From NCBI GenBank assembly GCA_963575745.1, contig CAUYUJ010017645.1:10001-40849 (forward strand): a DNA stretch of 30,849 nucleotides. The letters are read 5' to 3'. Made by a program: the position numbers and the translations under genes. Shown one piece after another: positions 1-8,699 of the stretch. Positions within the stretch are counted from its first letter, which is position 1. Each line of letters opens with the position of its first letter. This stretch comes from Prorocentrum cordatum. Its lineage: Eukaryota; Sar; Dinophyceae; Prorocentrales; Prorocentraceae. The notes under the pieces were generated by a model. It was not told the DNA's origin. It saw only the letters and a list, made by a program, of their open reading frames with translations, and made no database searches.

Positions 1-834
1 AACTCATTGCGTCGGGGATCTGGGGACGCGGGGGTGAAGATAGGTACACCGCTTCTGCCATACAGTGGCGCCAAAGGGGCCCCCCCGGGGCCCAAACAGG
101 GGCGCGACCGGTGCACGTTTCTTCGCCTCGCCCCCATGTATCACCCCCCCCCGTTCATCGGCGATGCGTAAGCCTGACCTTTCGGTGGAGTGACTTTTGG
201 TGCGGGCGCAGTGGGGCCCCCAGATGGCCGAATGCGGTGCGATAGCAGCGGCTTGCGCGCCCCGGTTCGGCCTCCCCGCCGCCCCAAAAGTCGCGCAGCA
301 AGGGTTGCTCTTGCCTAGGGTCCCTCTTACTTGTACAGCAGGTTCGCGCATGCTGGCCAATTCGCTTTCCGGTGCCCCCGTCTCTAGCTCTTTCGCTGGT
401 GCAGCCAACTCTGCCTCGCCGACGAAGGAAAAAGTGGACGGCAGGTTCGCACCGCGTTGACGCGACGACGACCCCGCCGCGGGCGTTCCAGGTTGAACGC
501 CGCCAGTGGCCAAGAATCGCCCACCACAGAACGATCTGGCGATCGAACAGCCGCCGATCGTTCAAGGTTCGAGCGCTCCGCGCGGTGTCCGAGAGCCACG
601 TCGGCGCCATCGCGACGCGAGCCTGCCGCAGCTGATCTGAGCACCGCCCAACGAGCCCGATGCTTCCTCAGAGCTCCAACGGCGCGGCTTCTGCCACTCC
701 CGGGCGCTCCCCCCTCGACCTCTCGGCCTGTGGGCTCCCGGGCCCCGTCGTGCGCTGGGCCACCGCGGGGGCCCCCGGGGAGGCCCGTCTCGTGGCACGC
801 GCCCGCCTGCAGGCCAGGCCGGGCGGGGCCAGGA

Positions 835-945
835 CGAGGATGACTCCGTCCCAGGGCGTTCTCGGAGCGTTGCGGCGCCCGAGGCGTCCTCCAGAGCCGC
901 CAGATCTCAGAGGCCTTCGATGTACCCGCACCCGACCATATCACG
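835..945 (+). repeat. Dispersed repeat R12, copy 1
   Basis: The core GCGGCGCCCGAG, CCTCCAGAGCCGCC and TCTCAGAGG...TCGATG is shared, in the same order and spacing, with 16785-16925 and 21060-21195. The copies diverge by scattered substitutions and small indels, so they are old. No coding potential is conserved. Confidence 0.7.
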
Positions 946-1159
946 TGTTGGAGAAGCAGGTTTGGTGTTCTGTGTTTTGCATAAGTGATTGCCCCACGGG
1001 GAAGGGCCCTGGACCACCCCGCAGCCGCGCACTGAAGATTTCGGGTCGTCGGTTGCCTGGGGGTCGAGGTGGGAGGGCCTTGACCACGCAAGAGACAAAC
1101 GCATCCGGAAGGCGACGCGCTGGTTTATCCTACGCGCGGCCTTACGCCTATGGGAGGGC

Positions 1160-1295
1160 GCCGCGGCCACCAGGGCAAACTCCGCCCTGGGCGCAGGATT
1201 TGCCACGGCGCGAGCCTCGTCTACTTGGGGCGTGGGGCGCAGGGTTTGCAGTGACGTCGGCTTCGTCCACGTGTGCGCGTCGAGAAGAAATGTCG
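1160..1295 (+). repeat. Dispersed repeat R14, copy 1
   Basis: This segment aligns with 28815-28985. Shared blocks are GGGCAAAC.CCGCC, GATTTGCC.CGGCGC, TTGGGGCG/TTGGGCGCG and GTCGGC.TCGTCCAC. Both copies also carry a short internal repetition around CGCAGGGTTTGC / CGCAGGGTCTGC. Confidence 0.6.
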
Positions 1296-1375
1296 TGGCG
1301 ACAAGTATTCCGGGAATTCCGCAAACAGTTCCTGCGCCTAGGGCTTCTTACTTCTGCTCTAACGACCTGGGCCGT

Positions 1376-1562
1376 GTGGCTGGTCAGGCGGCTAAGTGAT
1401 CGCCGTCGCCGCCCCGTCGCCTCCTCGTCGCCGCCCGTCGTCTGGTCCGTGTGGCCATTCTGGCGGCTACGTGGTCGCCGTCGCCGCCCCGTCGCCGCCC
1501 GTCGCCTGGGCCGGTTGGCTGGTCTGGCGGCTATGTGGTCGCCGTCGCTGCCCGTCGCTGCA
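1376..1562 (+). repeat. Tandem repeat, 64-75 bp unit, about 2.7 copies
   Basis: GGCGGCTA followed by a GTCGCCGTCGCCGCCCC block recurs at 1387, 1462 and 1526, giving unit spacings of 75 and 64 bp. Within each unit a GTCGCCGCC triplet-like motif repeats. The array explains the R/P/W-rich open frames here. Confidence 0.75.
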
Positions 1563-2080
1563 GTTGGATTGCACCACATAGGTTGCGGGGAAGTGGAAAC
1601 TCTTTGCGCTTTTTGATCGCTCGCAACATAGGTTGCACCACAAGCATTGCACAACATAGATCGCACATAACATGCTGGTACCCTCCATATAGACTGCACA
1701 ACATAGATTGCACCACATACATTGCGCAAACTATTTTGCACAACCACATAGATTGCACAACATACATTGCACAACCTAGGTTGACTGCATAGTTTGCATC
1801 ACCTAAAGTGCGCCGCATAGATTTCACCACGCAGATCACCCCACATCACTAGATTGTAGCACATAGGTTGCACGATTGTTGTTGTCGTTCTTGCGGCGCG
1901 CTTCTTGATCGCTCATAACATATATTGCGGTTCATACGCTGCAAAACATAGGATACGCCACGTATATTGCACAACATTGATTGCACCACGCATATTCCAC
2001 AAACTATTCATATTGCACAGCATAGATGGCACCACACATATTGCACAACACAGATGGCACAACATATACACATGTTGCTA
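1563..2080 (+). repeat. Degenerate 14-bp minisatellite (TTGCACAACATAGA)
   Basis: Successive units read TTGCACAACATAGA, TTGCACCACATACA, TTGCGCAAACTATT and so on, mostly 14 bp with occasional 13-17 bp units. The array is interrupted near 1870-1915 by a segment ending in GATCGCTC.AACATA that also appears at 1613-1627. Repeated Cys-, His- and Val-rich peptides on both strands are by-products. Confidence 0.85.
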
Positions 2081-2316
2081 GAGCCGCACTATTTGGGGTC
2101 CACGCCGGCAAATATCAGTTGGTGCTGATGTGTTTCCTTGATGCCGTTGTCGGCGAGCGAGAGCCGCGACATGTGAAGCGCTATTCCACGCTGCGTCGGG
2201 GCGTCTTTTCTTGACCTCCTCGTCGCCCTCCACCTCCTTGCGCCGTTTTTGTCCGGCCTGCCCATCTTCCAGCCCCCTTTCCTTCTCATCTTCTGTCACC
2301 GAGCGCGTTCTGTCAC

Positions 2317-2460
2317 CGAGCGCGTTCCACTACTCGCAAAGTGCCTACTCGCAAACTTTCGAAACACATACGTCTGCATCAATGTACTGTGTCGGATATC
2401 TCCCATGGCCGATCCAGGCCATTTGCGAGTAATTACTTTGCGAGTAGTGGAACGCGCTCG
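2317..2460. mobile_element. MITE-like element with 40-bp terminal inverted repeats
   Basis: Bases 2317-2342 and 2435-2460 are perfect 26-bp inverted repeats (outer end CGAGCGCGTTCCACTACTCG). The match continues inward to 2356/2421, giving about 36 of 40 positions. The loop is 64 bp. The left end is preceded by a tandem copy of TGTCACCGAGCGCGTTC at about 2294-2310, so the true boundary is uncertain and no target duplication is evident. Confidence 0.7.
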
Positions 2461-2702
2461 CCAATGTAGGTCCTTCTTGGGGCTCTCGCGTGGCCGTCGT
2501 GAGCCGTGTATTGGGCTTGTCTTTGGGTCGTGCTGGCTTGTCTTGCTCGGGGGCCCCTCTGGGCACTCCTGGGCCGTCTCCAGACCCCTCGGGGACACCT
2601 TGGGCCTCCGCTGGCCGTCAAGGGGGGCCTCCGGGTGCCGCCTCGGGCCTTCCCGGCCTCCCTGACCGTTCCCTCTGCATTGCCTGAAGATCCTGCGATT
2701 CA
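2461..2702. other. GC-rich spacer, no gene recognised
   Basis: This stretch is rich in GGGC/CCTGGGCC-type words and has short overlapping open frames on both strands. I see no recognisable domain, structural RNA or matching repeat elsewhere in the window. Confidence 0.4.
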
Positions 2703-2703
2703 G

Positions 2704-2862
2704 TGAAAACGTCCCTCTACAGGAGGAATATCCAATAATAGAAATACAAATATAGTCCGGGGGCGATTTCTCTATTACTGTTGACAGTTGTTGAATTTAT
2801 GTTGGACTTTGTTTTGCTTTTCTCGCCCAAATTCACAATGTGGGGGCACATGCCCGACCTAA
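2704..2862. mobile_element. M1 family MITE, copy A (left end degenerate)
   Basis: The left end carries GTCCCTCTACAGGAGGAATA, which matches the M1 left end at 17081-17100 closely. The right end carries the inverted GGGGGCACATGCCCGAC. The terminal GTCGGGC is missing or eroded on the left (TGAAAAC instead). The interior is AT-rich with no open frame. No target duplication could be seen. Confidence 0.6.
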
Positions 2863-3064
2863 CCCTACGACCCTACGACTTGGATGCGCCTCGAGCAGGA
2901 CGAGAGTTCCTGTGGTCACGCTTGGCCACTTGACCGTTGGGTGTCCCGCCCCAAGCAAGCATGGCTGATGTAAAGCGCTTTCTGGCTCCTTGAGAGATGC
3001 ACCGCAGGCGATAGGGACGGGTCCCAACTGCGTCAGACACTTCTGAATCTCCGAAATCAAATGA

Positions 3065-3263
3065 TAGGGGAACAAAAAGTGACATAAACATAAAAACTCT
3101 GAGGTCCGCGCGGATTTCTCGGATCGGCGCTGGACCCCCCTCCCTGGCGCGCGGAGCGCGCCAGGGGTGGCGCCGGAGGCGCCGCCAGGGGGCCCCAGCG
3201 CCGATCCGAGAAATCCGCGCGGACCTCCGAGTTTTTATGTTTATGCCACTTCGTGTTCCCCTG
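3065..3263 (+). mobile_element. M2 fold-back element with 5-bp target duplication (AATGA)
   Basis: This 199-bp near-perfect palindrome runs from TAGGGGAACAAAAAGTGACA to the inverted TGTTCCCCTG. Arms of about 70 nt match with only a few differences. The GC-rich centre holds two hairpins, one around GGCGCGCGGAGCGCGCC and one around GGCGCCGGAGGCGCC. It is flanked by AATGA at 3060-3064 and 3264-3268, a 5-bp target-site duplication. Six related copies occur at 6815, 19747, 22692, 25785, 26168 and 28504. It has no coding capacity. Confidence 0.85.
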
Positions 3264-3450
3264 AATGAGGAGTTCTCTGGATCCCAGGAGATGCAGCCTC
3301 CTTGGGTGCTCGGCGGGGGCTTCTTATGGGGCGCGCCTGCGCGCGCCGGTGCGCGCGGAGCCGTGCGGAGCCGTGCGTGCGCGCCGAGTCCGAGCCTGCA
3401 GACATGGTGGGAGGAAGGGAGGGGCAATGGGGAGGGGGACATCTATTGGC

Positions 3451-3809
3451 GAGGGTGAGGAGGAGGAGGAGGAGGAGGAGGAGGAGGAGGAGGAGGAGAG
3501 GAGAGGAGGAGGAGAGGAGGAGGAGGAGGAGGGAGGAGGAGGAGGAGGAGGAGGAGGAGGAGGAGGAGGAGAGGAGGAGAGGAGGGAGGAGGAGGAGGAG
3601 AGGAGGGAGGAGGAGGAGGGAGGAGGAGGAGGAGGAGGAGGAGGAGGAGGAGGAGGAGGAGGAGGAGGAGGAGGAGGAGGAGGAGGAGGTTGAGGGACGA
3701 GGAGGAGGAGGAGGAGGTTGAGGGAGGAGGAGGGCGAGGAGGAGAAGGAGGAGGACGAGGAAGGATGAGGAGGAGGTTGAGGGAGGGTCGGGGAGGGCGG
3801 AGGGGGGAT
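3451..3809 (+). repeat. (GGA)n polypurine array
   Basis: About 360 bp of nearly pure GGA/GAG trinucleotides with rare GGG and TTGAGG interruptions. It yields poly-Glu, poly-Gly and poly-Arg frames on the plus strand and poly-Pro, poly-Ser and poly-Leu on the minus strand, none of which are genes. The strict purine strand could form triplex DNA. Confidence 0.95.
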
Positions 3810-3939
3810 GGGCAAGCGAGGTGCGTTTGTGTCATATCTGACGTCCTGCCTCTCCCTCCCATTCCTCACCATGGCGCAGGTATCCTCTCTATCCGCACGG
3901 TCGGATGTCGAGCAGGGCAATGATCGCGAGAGGGTGCGC

Positions 3940-4110
3940 GACGCATGATAGAGCACGGCATGGCATAGAGCACAGCAGAGCTCAGCATGCCATAGCATGG
4001 CGTGGCATTGTGCAGTGAAGCATTGCTTCATAAAGCATTGTAACGCAAAGCATGGCATCGCACAGCGGCGCAGAACACAACACCGCGCAGCACGTCATGG
4101 CATGGCGCCA
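3940..4110 (+). repeat. Degenerate GCATGGCA / AGCACAGC short tandem array
   Basis: Words such as GCATGGCATAGAGCACAGC, GCATGCCATAGCATGGC and AGCATTGCTTCATAAAGCATT repeat irregularly. Many are near-palindromic (GCATGGCATGC-like). No unit length is constant. Confidence 0.6.
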
Positions 4111-5240
4111 GGTTCCTTGGAGGGTAAGTGTCATCGAGAGGTCCAGGTGGGTCTCGAGTCGTGGCTCCATTTATAGCTCCTTGGGCTCGCCGAACAGCTC
4201 CACACAAGGCGGGGCTGATGGAGAGCACCCGCTGGCTCTGCTGTCAACATCGCTTTCTCGAAGCAGAAACGGGGTTCCCGCTTGATACTTCGTGAAAACG
4301 ACAACGCCCCAAAGTGGCCCAACAAATCAACGAATCGACATTGAATGTGTAGTCGCTTCCGATGGTTATTTTTCGAGGGACAATTTTCTACATGTTGGGG
4401 CTCAGTTGGAAGAGCCGACAACGCCCGCGCTGCAGCGGGAGCACGACGTGGAACAACCACAGGCGCAGAATTGGGGCCAGCGCTTCCGCGGGAGCAGCAT
4501 TCCGAGAAGCATACCCCAAGCGAAAACCCAACTCCCCGGATTCCTGTGTGCAAAACAGAGTACGCGCAGGGGGGTCGGACATCTCCCAGACGTCCTCAGG
4601 GGAGGGAGGAGAGTCGTACTCAGATGGTGTAATTGTGGAGGGGGGTTCGGGATGGCGGTGGAGGGGGGGCGAGGAGGGGCCCCGTGCGCCTCGAGTGCCG
4701 GTGCCTTCGTTGGTGTCGCCGCGGGCGTTGCTTGCCGGTGGGTGCACGGATCGAGTACAGCGTGCTTCCTTGGACTGCCCGTGGCACCAGGCATGTTGCC
4801 GGTTGCGAATGCTGTGGTGCGCGTAAACGCTTGCGCTGCCCGCAGCGAAGAATGCACTGAAAGCGCACTGCGTTTTTTAGCTCATTCTGCGCTGAAGTGC
4901 GAAACGTGCCCCGTGCCCCGGTAAGATCGGATCTCCGCCCGTTCAGCATCTGTTCTGTGAGGTTTCGCAGTTTTCCAGTGTAGTCAGGCCTTCGGCGCTC
5001 TCAGCCCTTCTCGCCTGGGCATTCTGGGGCATCCAGAGGCTCCTGCACTCTGAGGAAAAGTCAGCAGATACGTGAAAGTGGCCTGGCGAAGAACCCAGCC
5101 GATTCTCAAATAGAGGCGGCTGAGAAAGAGGGACCGCTCAATGCACACGAATACGTCGAGGGGCCTGCGGTGCCCATGAAGGCTTCGCCAAAGACGCCCC
5201 AACCAAACGTGACGTGCGGCATTCACGCGCGGACGCTGAC
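4111..5240. other. Low-repeat region, no supported gene
   Basis: I see no mobile-element ends or tandem arrays here. Plus-strand frame 4292-4924 (210 codons) is the longest open frame. It overlaps open frames of similar length on other frames and the minus strand, contains no motif I recognise and has mixed third-position composition. A spliced gene cannot be excluded, but nothing positive supports one. Confidence 0.35.
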
Positions 5241-5602
5241 GACGCCATGCGGACATAATTACCCATTGGGGCCATGGGTGGCGCTCCCTGGGGGGGGCAG
5301 GACACGTGTGAGGGGTGTGCCGAATTGGGCGCAGGGACGTCATGCGGACGCACCCACAGGGGCCATGGGTGGAGCTACCTCGGGGACCAGAAACGTGTGA
5401 GGGGTGTGCCTGAATAGGAACGGGGACGCCATGCCTACGCACCCATTGGGGCCATGGATGGAGCTCCTTGGGGGGCAGGAAACTTGTCAGGGGTGTGCCG
5501 AAAAGAGCGCGGGGACGCCATGCGGACGTACCCACTCGGGGCATGGGTGCATCTCCCTGGGGGGTCGGAAACGTGTGAGGGGTGTGCCGAAATGAGCCAG
5601 GG
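5241..5602 (+). repeat. Minisatellite, four copies of an 89-95 bp unit
   Basis: Units begin at GACGCCATGCGG or variants at 5241, 5336, 5425 and 5514. Each contains CCCATTGGGGCCATGG, a GGAGCTCC-like block and GTGTGAGGGGTGTGCCGAA. Two copies of the same unit are at 17966-18113, also followed directly by a GGA array. It is therefore part of a composite repeat present at both loci. It is not a CRISPR array: the whole unit repeats, with no unique spacers. Confidence 0.85.
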
Positions 5603-5606
5603 CAGG

Positions 5607-5672
5607 AAGAGGAGGAGGAGGAGGAGGAGGAGGAGGAGGAGAAGGAGGAGGAGAAGGGGAGGTGGGAGGGAG
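5607..5672 (+). repeat. (GGA)n microsatellite
   Basis: A short GGA/GAG run directly downstream of the 5241-5602 minisatellite, as at 18113-18186 after the related two-copy array. Confidence 0.95.
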
Positions 5673-5905
5673 GTGACGCGCGGCGCTGCGGATCCAAAGC
5701 GAGGACCCAACACACAGGAGGTCGGGGAATGAAGAGCTCCGGAGGCCTCCGGCGTCGCCCTGCAGCCGACGATCCGTCCACGACTTGGGACTGCCCCCCA
5801 GACCCCGTCATCGGAGGGCACCATATCATGAGTGAAGTTTGGGTACGCATTGTTCCTTTCTCATGGTTCGGAAGTTATTCGATTTTTTCGTGGCCAAGAT
5901 CCTTT

Positions 5906-6005
5906 CATTTCTAATTCTTCTGTCCTGGGCCGCTTCCTGGCCACTGGGGGGCCAGGAAGAATTAGAAATGAGCACAATTAGAAATGAGCACGGTTAGAAA
6001 TGAAC
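5906..6005. repeat. Small inverted repeat plus 15-16 bp tandem repeat
   Basis: CATTTCTAATTCTTC at 5906-5920 is a perfect inverse of 5956-5970. Inside it, TTCCTGGCC is inverted as GGCCAGGAA, so 5906-5970 can form one hairpin. The right arm word ATTAGAAATGAGCAC then repeats in tandem about three times to about 6005. Confidence 0.8.
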
Positions 6006-6336
6006 GACGGGTAAGCTGCCCATGCGAGGGATTCGATATGTCTGTGGCCAGCATATGCAGCATCGCTCGAGCGGGGGCCCAATGCAGGGCCCGGCGCCAG
6101 GTCAACAGCGCGGCCTCTGCCTCAGTCTGCTCGTCACCTCGGGTGTCCAGGCCAGCAGTCGCGCGCGAGGATGATGGTGCTATCTGGGATCGCGCTCCCT
6201 TTCCCATCCAGCACCTCCTCTCATGTCCTCCACGACGTGCGGGGCTCGGGACGGCCCTCAGTCGTTCTCGCGAGGACCTCTTAGGAGTTGTCGCCCAGAG
6301 CACAAGATGCCTGCGCGATGCCTGTCGCCGCAAACT
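6006..6336 (-). other. No gene supported; one weak minus-strand open frame
   Basis: A 123-codon minus-strand frame covers 5962-6333. Residues encoded near 6010-6130 have a varied, non-repetitive composition that could be coding (for example the segment ALLTWRRALHWAPARAML), but the frame runs into the hairpin at 5906-6005. A 137-codon plus-strand frame overlaps it completely. I recognise no domain. Confidence 0.2.
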
Positions 6337-6532
6337 GTCGGGAGCGGCCAGCAGGGGGGTGATGACTAGGCGGGGGATCTCATGGCCGTGGCCATGATAG
6401 CCCCCCAGGTCTCATGGCGCACCTTCGCATTTCAAAACGTTGCCAGCCCCTCCCCCTGGGCCGCGCCCACGACGCGCGCCATGATTTGCGCCCCACCCCC
6501 TCTGATGGACGCCCCCATCTTGGACGCCCGCG
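6337..6532 (+). repeat. Dispersed imperfect palindrome R16, copy 1
   Basis: Shared landmarks are GGGGGGTGATGACTAGG near the left end and GCCATGATTTGCGCCCC near the right. It aligns with 14610-14966 and 20468-20668. The two ends are loosely inverted (CGGCCAAGAGGGGG-like against CCCCCTCTTGG-like), so the family is of fold-back type. Confidence 0.7.
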
Positions 6533-6814
6533 AGAATGCTCATCGCAGGACAGCCCGTCTGCGCTCCACTTCCACTGGTGTGCGCGGCGCTTGACGCAGC
6601 CTACAGCGGCCTCAGCTTGCCCGCTTGCCCAGCCTGCCCTCGTGCTGCGGTGCCAGCTCCCGCTCTTCCCCTTCGGGATCGCGCTGGACAGGGCAGCCTA
6701 TGCCTGGGCTCGGGACCCCCCCAAAGCTGCATAGGCATACTTTCTCTCAAACGTCCGCGCGGAGTTCTTGCATTGGCCCTGGGCCTTCAGCGGGAGCCCC
6801 GAAGAAGAAGAAGC
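6533..6814 (+). other. No gene supported; varied open frame of unknown meaning
   Basis: A plus-strand frame starting ATG at 6536 reads through this segment (VCAALDAAYSGLSLPACP region) without repeats, but it continues through the fold-back element at 6815, where coding is implausible. Nothing identifies a family. Confidence 0.2.
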
Positions 6815-7007
6815 AGCGGCACGAGCATAAATTTTTGGCATTTCCGACCGGATTCCCCGTATGGGCACTCAACCCCCCTAGCGGCGCCTCGGGCGCCACT
6901 TCTGGCGAGCTCCGCGCGCCAGGAACGGGCGTCCAGCGCCGATCCGGCCAATCCGCGCGGTCCTCAGAGATCTTATGTAATCATGTTTATGTGTTGTTGT
7001 TGTCCCC
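6815..7007 (-). mobile_element. M2 fold-back element, diverged copy
   Basis: It has the M2 order in reverse orientation: CATAAAT at the left, AACCCCCCTAGCGGCGCC, a GCGAGCTCCGCGCGCC core hairpin, CAGCGCCGATCCGGCCAATC, then ATGTTTATGTG and TTGTCCCCCT at the right. The arms have diverged more than in the 3065 copy. The left boundary and target duplication are not resolvable. Confidence 0.65.
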
Positions 7008-7276
7008 CTCGTATTGAAACATCATGGCATCGGGTGTCGGGGACCCCTGGACGGGAGGAGGCAGGCGGAACCTGGCCTGGAACCCCTCGTGCGGCACCAG
7101 GGCGTTATGGGATCCATGCGCGAAGGCACCATCACATGATGCGTGTATATCTCAATGGCATGGCATCATCGCATTCAGGCATCCACGGATCGAGCTGAAA
7201 AATTGTCTCGGCGTCGTCCACCTGCAACTGCTACATGCCTATGCAGTCTTGATGGTTTCCATTCGATGCAACGTTA

Positions 7277-7448
7277 GTCCGCCGCGCGCAGAAGGGGGTG
7301 GGGGGAGGGGGGGGGGCTTCTTAGAAGCACCCCTGCTTCTCAGAAGGCGCGGGCCTTATCTATAGATGGAAGGCCGGCGCCTTCTAAGAAGCAGCCTGCT
7401 TCCAAGAAGCCCCCCCCCTCCCCCCATTCCCTTGTGCGCGCCGCCAAG
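7277..7448. mobile_element. 172-bp imperfect palindrome (fold-back)
   Basis: The symmetry centre is ATCTATAGAT at 7358-7367. The left arm GGGGGGCTTCTTAGAAGC and the right arm GCTTCCAAGAAGCCCCCC are inverse copies. The arms extend outward through AGAAGGGGG / ATTCCCTTGT to CGCCGCGCGC / GCGCGCCGCC. Local GCTTCTTAGAAGC palindromes nest inside each arm. No target duplication is evident. Confidence 0.8.
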
Positions 7449-7469
7449 TTAGGTCAGACATGCATGGAG

Positions 7470-7674
7470 TCGCAGGCCTAGAGATTGACACCAACACCAA
7501 TTTCGGCGGTGTGCCTCCACCGAGGGAAGAAGATCCCGATCTCGGTGATGGTGGTAATATTCTGGCTTCCAAGGTGCCCGAACTATTACCACCAACACCG
7601 AAAATCTAGGATCATCTGTCCCCGTGTGGAGGCAACCCCCTGTGTTGGTGTTGGTGCCAATTTCCAGGCCTCCA
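7470..7674. mobile_element. 205-bp inverted-repeat element with ATGGAG direct repeats
   Basis: The left arm (AGGCCTAGAGATTGACACCA) and the right arm (inverse of AGGCCTGGAAATTGGCACCA) pair over most of their length, through GCCTCCAC and GGTGGTAATA blocks. The element is bounded by ATGGAG at 7464-7469 and 7675-7680, a probable 5-6 bp target duplication. It begins 21 bp after the 7277-7448 palindrome. No coding content. Confidence 0.75.
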
Positions 7675-7814
7675 ATGGAGCGCTCCAAAAAAGGATCCCT
7701 GCCTTTGAGGATCGACGGCGTTGGCGTCCCCTCCCGCGGCGGAAGGCCGGCGGCAGCAAACCGGGCCCGCCTGCTGCCGGCGGGAGCTCTCGGCTGGCAG
7801 GCGGCGGAAGCGGG

Positions 7815-8230
7815 AGGTTCACCAGCCTGGAACAGATCCTTATCCTTGAGCTGGGCATCCTCCTCCTGCTCCTCCTCTTCCTCCTCCTCCTCCTCCTCCT
7901 CCTCCTTCCTCCTCCTCCTCCTCCTCCTCCTCCTCCTCCTCCTCCTCCTCCTTATCCTCCTCCTCCTCCTCCTCCTCCTCCTCCTCCTCCTCTTCCTCCT
8001 CCTCCTCCTCATCGCGATGCCAATCTCAGGGGTTCCCTCATGTTTTGAGGGCGCATCCCTGAGGCGTGTCGATCTTAGGGATAGGGATAAGTTCGAGGCT
8101 GGTAAACAGTGCGCCCCCGAGAGACGAGCGCGTCCCTGAGATTGGCATCGCTTTTTGGCGTGTCCATCTTAGGGATGGGGATAAGTTCGAGGCTGGTAGC
8201 AAAGTGCGCCCCCGAGGGGCGAGCGCGTCG
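7815..8230. repeat. Inverted/direct repeat complex around a CTC array
   Basis: CACCAGCCTGGAACAGATCC at 7818 is inverted as GGGATAAGTTCGAGGCTGGT, which occurs twice on the right. The right side is a tandem duplication: 8063-8134 and 8158-8229 (period about 95 bp) share TCTTAGGGAT.GGGATAAG and GTGCGCCCCCGAG. ATGCCAATCTCAGGG near 8018 is inverted at about 8135-8151. The (CTC)n tract at 7847-8013 sits inside the loop. Confidence 0.7.
7847..8013 (+). repeat. (CTC)n microsatellite
   Basis: Nearly pure CTC/TCC trinucleotides with rare CTG, CTT and TTA interruptions. It gives poly-Leu, poly-Ser and poly-Pro frames that are not genes. Confidence 0.95.
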
Positions 8231-8266
8231 TGGGGTGAATGGCTGCCGACAGCGCCCGCGTGCCCG

Positions 8267-8407
8267 GGCGAGGCCACGCTGGCCGAGGTGCGGGAGCTGC
8301 ACGGCTGGATCCGCCCCGAGCGGCAGACGGTGCTCGTGGCGGCGACGTGGCCCAGGCAGCTGCACCTGCTGGCGGGCGACCTCTGCTACGCGGCTGGCCT
8401 GCCGGTC
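8267..8407 (+). pseudogene. DEAD-box RNA helicase-like exon or fragment (motif III region)
   Basis: In the frame with codons starting at 8282, the translation includes RQTVLVAATWPRQLHLLAGD, preceded by VRELHGWIRPE. This resembles the DEAD-box segment around motif III, where family members (DDX5/DBP2 type) read roughly IRPDRQTLMFSATWPKEV..LA.DF. The motif III SAT is AAT here, which would probably impair coupling of ATP hydrolysis to unwinding. The DEAD motif expected about 20 residues upstream is absent: the frame enters the 8158-8229 direct repeat. Downstream the frame stops at 8426-8428, just before a CTC array. Codons end mostly in G or C. It is either one exon of a split gene or a captured, decaying fragment. 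RNA helicases of this family remodel RNA duplexes in nucleus or cytoplasm. Confidence 0.5.
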
Positions 8408-8454
8408 CCTCCGGGAGGGCATCTCTGACAGAATTTGGGGGGGGGGCTTGCCTC

Positions 8455-8665
8455 CCCCTCCTGCTCCTCCACGTCGATTTCCTCCTCCGCCTCCTCCTCC
8501 TCCTCCGCCTCCTCCCGTCTTCTCTTTCTCTGTCATCCTCCTCCTCCTGCTCCTGCTCCTCCTCCTCCTCCTCCTCCGCCTCCTCCTCCTCCTCCTCCTC
8601 CTCATTCTCCTCCTGCTCCCCCTCCTCCCTCTCCATGCTTCTCTCCTCCTGCTCCTCTCCTCCTG
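8455..8665 (+). repeat. (CTC)n-rich pyrimidine tract
   Basis: CTC/TCC repeats with interspersed CGC, CTG and TTC. It lies directly downstream of the helicase-like fragment, so that fragment has CTC arrays on both sides. Confidence 0.9.
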
Positions 8666-8699
8666 CCCCGCGTCGGGCCTTCCGGCCCCCTCGGGGGGC

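Larger units (their letters stand above)
1..1380. other. GC-rich mosaic of dispersed-repeat pieces, no gene
   Basis: No credible gene is seen. At least four pieces recur elsewhere in the window. 174-290 matches 19886-19998 (shared CAGATGGCCGAA and TAGCAGCGGCTTGCGCGCCC). 352-430 matches 9172-9243 (shared GGCCAATTCGCT). 455-625 matches 29440-29600 (shared CGTTCAAGG and TCCGCGCGGTGTC). 835-945 and 1160-1295 are listed separately. A 318-codon open frame from 660 to 1616 runs straight through these repeats and a tandem array, so I do not accept it as a gene. Confidence 0.6.

Noticed and set aside
660-1616. 318-codon plus-strand open frame
   Set aside because: It crosses two dispersed repeats (835-945, 1160-1295) and a tandem array, and has no recognisable domain. 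Open length follows from GC richness.
2858-2880. Telomere-like CCTAACCCTACGACCCTACG
   Set aside because: Only two imperfect CCCTACGA units beside an M1 end. There is no array of the CCCTAAA type.
3265-4058. Several Glu/Gly/Arg- or Pro/Ser-rich frames of 139-244 codons
   Set aside because: Produced by the GGA array at 3451-3809 in all six frames.
4292-4924. 210-codon plus-strand open frame as a gene
   Set aside because: It overlaps 119-154 codon frames on other frames and strands, and has no motif, no clear codon bias and no splice context I can support.
5241-5602. CRISPR-like array
   Set aside because: The whole 89-95 bp unit repeats, with no short conserved repeat separated by unique spacers, and the context is eukaryotic.
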